From assembly GCF_000060345.1 (NCBI RefSeq), contig NC_008571.1, forward strand, positions 3,538,501-3,602,500: a stretch of DNA of 64,000 nucleotides. Direction: 5' to 3'. A program made the translations under genes and the position numbers. Position 1 is the first letter of the stretch; each line of letters begins with the position of its first letter. Below, piece by piece: positions 58,197 to 64,000 of this stretch. The stretch is from Christiangramia forsetii KT0803. GTDB lineage: Bacteria > Bacteroidota > Bacteroidia > Flavobacteriales > Flavobacteriaceae. The notes under the pieces were generated by a model. That model saw only the letters and a list, made by a program, of their open reading frames with translations. It made no database searches and was not told the DNA's origin.

Positions 58197-59099
58197 CTAG
58201 TTCGTCTTTATTTTTGTCTTTTTAATACTTACCATATAAACTCCAATAAATACTAAAGCTGCGGCCACTCCTTTTGTCCAGGTTAATTTATCGGCACCCA
58301 CAGAAATTGCAAAGGTAATCGCGATTAGTGGCTGAAGATATATAAATGCGCTTATGGTAGATGCAGATAATTGTTTCAGGGCATAAATATTTAGTAAATA
58401 GGTCATAAAAGTGGTTCCCAGAACTACAAATCCCATTTTCCAAATAGCATCAAATGGTAAACTTGCCCATTCAACTGCAACGAATTCATTATAAGTTACC
58501 GGAAGATTGATGAAAATAGCGATGAAGAATAGCCATTTCATCAGGGTGATCGCGTGATATTTTTTAGTGAGTGGTTTTACTAAAATTAGATAAAGTCCAT
58601 AAGAAAAGGCATTCACAATAAAAAGCACATTTCCTAAAGGAACATTGGGGGCATTAAAATTTTCTCCCGAACTAAAAAGTACCAGAACCAGTGCTCCGGC
58701 CATCCCAATGATGATCCCTAAGGTTTTTAATAAGGTAATTCTTTCTTTAATGAGGATGGAAGCAAGAATAAGTACCATTACCGGAGATAATGTAATTATT
58801 ACTGAAGAGTTAATTGGGGTAGACAGGCTTAAGCCTTTAAAGAAGAAAAGCATATTGATGACCATTCCAAAAATTGCACATCCAAGTATTCTGGGCCAGT
58901 CTGAAGTTGCGATCTTTTCTTTGGGAGCAAACAAACTTATTATCCAGAATAGAATTGCGGCTCCGCTAACTCTTAATAAAATAAACCCGAAGGGCTCAAT
59001 ATACAGTGGCATCAAACCTTTTGCTAACGTATGGTTTACGCCATAAATAGCACTTGCGGCAAAGGCGGCCAGAATAGCCAAAAGACGGCTATTATCCAT
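58197..59099 (-). CDS. DMT superfamily (EamA) transporter
   Basis: A 300-residue inner-membrane transporter with ten predicted helices formed by two EamA domains (about 8-140 and 155-290). Conserved features are SAIYGVNHTLAKGLMP at the start and AFIYLQPLIAITFAISVGADKLTWTKGVAAALVFIGVYMVS near the end. EamA proteins move metabolites or amino acids. It overlaps the ArsC-like gene upstream by eight bases on the minus strand, so translation is likely coupled. Substrate unknown. Confidence 0.88.
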   Translation of the reverse strand: MDNSRLLAILAAFAASAIYGVNHTLAKGLMPLYIEPFGFILLRVSGAAILFWIISLFAPKEKIATSDWPRILGCAIFGMVINMLFFFKGLSLSTPINSSVIITLSPVMVLILASILIKERITLLKTLGIIIGMAGALVLVLFSSGENFNAPNVPLGNVLFIVNAFSYGLYLILVKPLTKKYHAITLMKWLFFIAIFINLPVTYNEFVAVEWASLPFDAIWKMGFVVLGTTFMTYLLNIYALKQLSASTISAFIYLQPLIAITFAISVGADKLTWTKGVAAALVFIGVYMVSIKKTKIKTN

Positions 59100-59445
59100 G
59101 AATAGATTCTTTAGCTTCGGCTACGGTTTTTTTAGAATTACCTATAAATATTTTATCGTTATTGATGATTACCGGTCTTTTGAGAAAAGTATGATGTTCC
59201 AGAATGAGGTTTTTGAAACGGCCTTCATCAAGATCTTCGTTTTTCAGATCTTTTTCCTTGTAAAGCTTCGCTCTTTTACTGAAAAGAGATTCATAGCTTC
59301 CCGAAAGCTGCTCCATCTCATCTAATTGTTCTTCAGTGATTTTTTCAGACTTGATGTCCTGCTTAATGAATGAATCTGGTACTTCAAGTTCATTTAAAAT
59401 TCTCTTACAGGTATCACAGGTAGACAAATAATATACTTTTTTCAT
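59092..59445 (-). CDS. ArsC/Spx-family protein
   Basis: A 117-residue thioredoxin-fold protein of the ArsC/Spx/YffB group. The redox-type motif CDTC (residues 9-12 of this start) and the RPVIINNDKIFIG segment are typical. Real arsenate reductases need the CX5R-type arrangement, which I do not see clearly, so a general oxidoreductase or an Spx-like role is as likely. I start it at ATG 59445 (MKKVYYLSTCDTC); a frame open from 59475 adds residues unlike the fold. It overlaps the DMT transporter gene by eight bases. Confidence 0.8.
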   Translation of the reverse strand: MKKVYYLSTCDTCKRILNELEVPDSFIKQDIKSEKITEEQLDEMEQLSGSYESLFSKRAKLYKEKDLKNEDLDEGRFKNLILEHHTFLKRPVIINNDKIFIGNSKKTVAEAKESIHG

Positions 59446-59495
59446 AACCAGATATTTTAGAAGTAAAGAACGCAATTTTCAATCGAAAAATTCCG

Positions 59496-60284
59496 CTATG
59501 CTTTTGGCTTCTTACTTAATTTTAAAAATTCCTCAATTTCAGTCCTTGGGTAGGTCATGATAAAATTTCCTGCTGAGTAAGGTGCAATTTCATAGGCATT
59601 ATAATGCAGTATTATACTCTCTGCTGTAACGCCAATATTTATAGGAAGATGAAATTCATCATTTTCAAAAAACATTCCGGTGCTATTAATATTTTCAGCC
59701 ATAGCAATTTTCTGTTTTTTTCTAAAATCCTTTTCTACGTACTCCATAAACTCTGAAGTAAATAAGTCTTTAGATTCAAGGATGACCCCATTTTCAGCAT
59801 TAAAATTCATATATCTTGTACTGCGGTAACCATGAGCCCCACCGGTAAAAATATCTGTATTGAATTTCAGCGAAATCAGATTAGCATCTTTATATGCCAC
59901 TTTACCATTGATCGTAGCTTCCCAGGGCAATTCATATTCAGGAAATTCCTGGGCAGTCTCTTTATAATTCTTAATAAAATTTACAGCTAGCTCTTCAGGT
60001 TTTTCTACTCCGCCTTCATCCTGATAATCTATGGTGTTTATAAGAAAGTGCTCTATATGTTTATTGATGTTCTGCGATTCTCCCGTGCCATTTTCAGCAA
60101 CTGGAAAAGTCATGCTTATAAAAGTACACTCCCCTTGTTCAGGCTTGCAGTTATCAAGTCTTTTTTCAATGGTTTTTGATGAAAAACTAAGCCCTTTTTT
60201 AACTTCATTTTGAGATTCTTTTTTCTCATCTGCACAGCCTATAGCTACTAAGGCCATTAGCAGCGGTAACAAAATTCTTTTCAC
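59496..60284 (-). CDS. DUF3298/RsiV-type lipoprotein
   Basis: A 262-residue lipoprotein (SPII signal, Cys17 in LVAIGC). The C-terminal half carries the DUF3298 pattern (FNTDIFTGGAHGYRSTRYMNFNAENGVILESKDLF) preceded by a DUF4163-like region (FISMTFPVAENGTGESQNINKHIEHFLINTI). Proteins of this pair sense lysozyme in Bacillus RsiV but here no sigma factor or membrane helix is attached, so it is a lipid-anchored relative. It is likely periplasmic or surface-exposed. Divergent from the cystathionine gamma-synthase-type gene. Confidence 0.8.
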   Translation of the reverse strand: MKRILLPLLMALVAIGCADEKKESQNEVKKGLSFSSKTIEKRLDNCKPEQGECTFISMTFPVAENGTGESQNINKHIEHFLINTIDYQDEGGVEKPEELAVNFIKNYKETAQEFPEYELPWEATINGKVAYKDANLISLKFNTDIFTGGAHGYRSTRYMNFNAENGVILESKDLFTSEFMEYVEKDFRKKQKIAMAENINSTGMFFENDEFHLPINIGVTAESIILHYNAYEIAPYSAGNFIMTYPRTEIEEFLKLSKKPKA

Positions 60285-60325
60285 GATACCTGGGTGTTAA
60301 ATAATAGGATAAAGGTAAAGGCAAT

Positions 60326-60357
60326 TTTGTGATTGCCCAACAGGCGCACTACATTTG
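60326..60357 (+). promoter_or_regulatory. promoter of the cystathionine gamma-synthase-type gene
   Basis: TTTG at 60326-60329 and TACATTTG at 60350-60357, twenty bases apart, matching TTTG/TAnnTTTG. It would give a leader of about 60 nt before the ATG at 60423. Confidence 0.6.
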
Positions 60358-60422
60358 TTTTTCACTTTTTTCCATTTGGAAAGTTCGTAAGGGACAACTA
60401 ATGGAAAAGTCTTATTTCTATT

Positions 60423-61565
60423 ATGAAATTTAACACGAAGACGATACACGGAGGTCAGGAGAATGTAGATCCGGCATATGGATCTGTAATGCCTCCAATT
60501 TATCAAACTACTACATATTCACAAAGCACTCCCGGGGGGCATAAAGGATTTGAATATTCCAGAAGTGGTAATCCAACAAGGGCAAATTTAGAGAAATCCC
60601 TGGCCAGTCTTGAAAATGGCAATTTTGGTCTTGCGTTTGGATCTGGGCTTGCCGCGATAGATGCCGTATTGAAGCTTTTTAAACCCGGAGATGAAATTAT
60701 TTCTACGAACGATCTTTATGGAGGTTCTTATAGGTTATTCACCCGAATTTTTGAAGGTCTTGGGATCAAGTTTCATTTTGTAGGAATGCAGGATGCTGAA
60801 GGGATAGAAGAGTATATCAATGAGAATACAAAGCTTATCTGGGTAGAAACACCAACAAACCCTATGATGAATATCATAGATATTGCAGAAGTTTCAAAAA
60901 TTGCTAAAAAACACGATTTGTTGTTAGCAGTAGACAATACGTTCGCGACACCCTATCTTCAGCAGCCTTTAGGTTTAGGAGCCGATATCATTATGCACAG
61001 TGCCACCAAATACCTTGGAGGCCATAGTGATGTGGTGATGGGAGGCCTGGTGGTTAATGATAAAGAACTGGCAGATAAACTTTATTTTATACAAAATGCA
61101 AGCGGTGCTATATGTGGGCCACAGGATAGCTTCCTAGTGCTTCGCGGAATTAAAACCCTTCATATTAGAATGCAACGTCATTGTGAAAATGGAGCAGCGG
61201 TTGCGAAATTTCTTAGATCAAATCCAAAAGTAGATAAAGTATACTGGCCAGGATTTGAAGATCATCCAAATCATGATATTGCCAGAAAACAAATGTCTGG
61301 TTTTGGCGGAATGATCTCTTTTACGACAAAAGCAAACACCTTAGAGAGCGCCACTAAAATTGTTGAAAAACTTAAAATATTTACTCTTGCTGAATCTCTT
61401 GGAGGAGTTGAATCTTTGGCGGGACATCCGGCAAGTATGACGCATGCTTCAATTCCAAAAGTAGATAGAGAAAAGACTGGCGTGGTAGATTCATTAATTA
61501 GATTAAGTGTTGGAATTGAAGATGAAGAAGATCTTATTGCCGATCTTAGTCAGGCTATAGGATAG
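60423..61565 (+). CDS. trans-sulfuration PLP enzyme (cystathionine gamma-synthase/lyase type)
   Basis: A 380-residue PLP-dependent enzyme of the Cys/Met metabolism family. K196 in MHSATKYLGGHSDVVMGG binds the cofactor; other conserved pieces are SRSGNPTRANLEKSLASLE, WVETPTNPMMNIIDI and GVESLAGHPASMTHASIP. This family covers cystathionine gamma-synthase (metB) and gamma-lyase; the ending SLGGVESL and length fit either. The reaction joins or breaks cysteine, homoserine or cystathionine. No methionine pathway neighbour is present, so the direction is open. Confidence 0.9.
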   Translation: MKFNTKTIHGGQENVDPAYGSVMPPIYQTTTYSQSTPGGHKGFEYSRSGNPTRANLEKSLASLENGNFGLAFGSGLAAIDAVLKLFKPGDEIISTNDLYGGSYRLFTRIFEGLGIKFHFVGMQDAEGIEEYINENTKLIWVETPTNPMMNIIDIAEVSKIAKKHDLLLAVDNTFATPYLQQPLGLGADIIMHSATKYLGGHSDVVMGGLVVNDKELADKLYFIQNASGAICGPQDSFLVLRGIKTLHIRMQRHCENGAAVAKFLRSNPKVDKVYWPGFEDHPNHDIARKQMSGFGGMISFTTKANTLESATKIVEKLKIFTLAESLGGVESLAGHPASMTHASIPKVDREKTGVVDSLIRLSVGIEDEEDLIADLSQAIG

Positions 61566-61663
61566 TCAATTAAATAGTAATAAAAATTTCAGGAGTTGTC
61601 CTTTAAAAATACTTTGTGTTAAGCTGAACTCATATCAACTTATATTTGTTGGTTTATAGCAGT

Positions 61664-61692
61664 TGAGATCCTGAGATAAATTCAGGATGACG
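61664..61692. repeat. short REP-like palindrome
   Basis: ATCCTGA-GATAAAT-TCAGGAT forms a 7+7 hairpin followed by GACG, of the same family as the elements at 57688 and 44565. Confidence 0.6.
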
Positions 61693-61710
61693 TTTCCAAA
61701 TTTAAAATAG

Positions 61711-63873
<2,163 letters not shown>

Positions 63874-63895
63874 TCAGTTTTAGGACATTTAGAAG

Positions 63896-63928
63896 AACCC
63901 TTCAGAATTTAATTTTGAAGGGTTTTTT
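63896..63928 (+). terminator. intrinsic terminator of the GH97 gene
   Basis: AACCCTTC pairs with GAAGGGTT around a 13-base loop, followed by a T-run, 22 bp after the GH97 stop codon. Confidence 0.85.
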
Positions 63929-64000
63929 GTTTAAAAAAATTTCCTTAAAAACTCTAATGAGTTTGTTCACCTCCTGAAGGGTGTTATAATGAACAAGACT

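Noticed and set aside
63989-64000. ATG at the right edge (MNKT)
   Set aside because: Only four codons fall in the window, so no gene can be claimed.

Overview
This window looks like a chromosomal segment of a marine-type member of the Flavobacteriaceae (Bacteroidetes), closest in feel to Gramella/Christiangramia. That is a judgement from protein flavour, not a database match. The supports are low G+C, no Shine-Dalgarno sites, repeated TAnnTTTG promoter cores (often TATCTTTG or TATTTTTG), SPII lipoproteins with Bacteroidetes-like N termini, an IPExxxVDY protein next to pyruvate kinase, a complete bat aerotolerance operon, a GH97 glucosidase, and flavobacterial REP-like intergenic palindromes. 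No rRNA, tRNA, CRISPR array, transposase or prophage gene was found.

Layout. 1-1.5 kb: the 5' end of an AddA/RecB-like helicase (minus), a manganese-type superoxide dismutase, then a 665-bp gene-free stretch holding three tandem copies of a small structured RNA gene (minus), each with its own fixed-phase promoter and terminator. 1.5-5.6 kb (minus): a long PurF-like amidophosphoribosyltransferase, a PfkB sugar kinase, RNase HI and PurN. 5.7-10 kb (plus): acpP-fabF-rnc, an IPExxxVDY gene and pyk; rnc carries a terminator-like hairpin inside its first codons. 10-15.1 kb: a lipoprotein, DinB, a REP-rich gap, then a short-chain Rossmann protein, CYTH, YciI-like and DUF5996 genes, and a thioredoxin. 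15.1-22.4 kb (minus): a PAP2 phosphatase and a tripartite RND efflux operon headed by its own GbsR/MarR-type regulator, with a palindrome in the promoter. 22.4-31 kb: isoaspartyl peptidase, 3-hydroxyanthranilate dioxygenase, ALDH7-type dehydrogenase, DUF1232 protein, a beta-barrel protein, acyl-ACP desaturase, a phosphoesterase/AlbA_2/SDR cluster.

31-44.5 kb: a DUF4382 lipoprotein and an eight-gene bat operon (moxR, DUF58, BatD-like, batA, batB, batC, batD, batE), followed by a small conserved-looking membrane protein, a SulP anion transporter and a beta-carbonic anhydrase, probably a bicarbonate uptake/hydration pair, then CvpA. 45-51.4 kb: a small unknown protein, a ceramidase-like membrane protein, pheS with two small genes translationally coupled behind it, two lipoproteins sharing a C-terminal repetitive domain, and gpsA. 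51.4-56.7 kb: a Kbp-like BON-LysM protein, a MITE-like palindromic element, yicC-gmk-nadD, a YheT hydrolase, a thioesterase and a gamma-glutamylcyclotransferase-like protein. 56.7-64 kb: a lipoprotein, a decayed SMP-30-like pseudogene, a small membrane protein, a DMT exporter overlapping an ArsC-like gene, a DUF3298 lipoprotein, a cystathionine gamma-synthase-type enzyme, and a secreted GH97 enzyme.

Most genes are housekeeping. The least expected signals are the triplicated sRNA gene with phase-locked upstream elements, the intrinsic-terminator-like hairpin inside rnc, an orphan hairpin-plus-terminator upstream of the kbp-like gene, and the 134-bp inverted-repeat element beside nadD.
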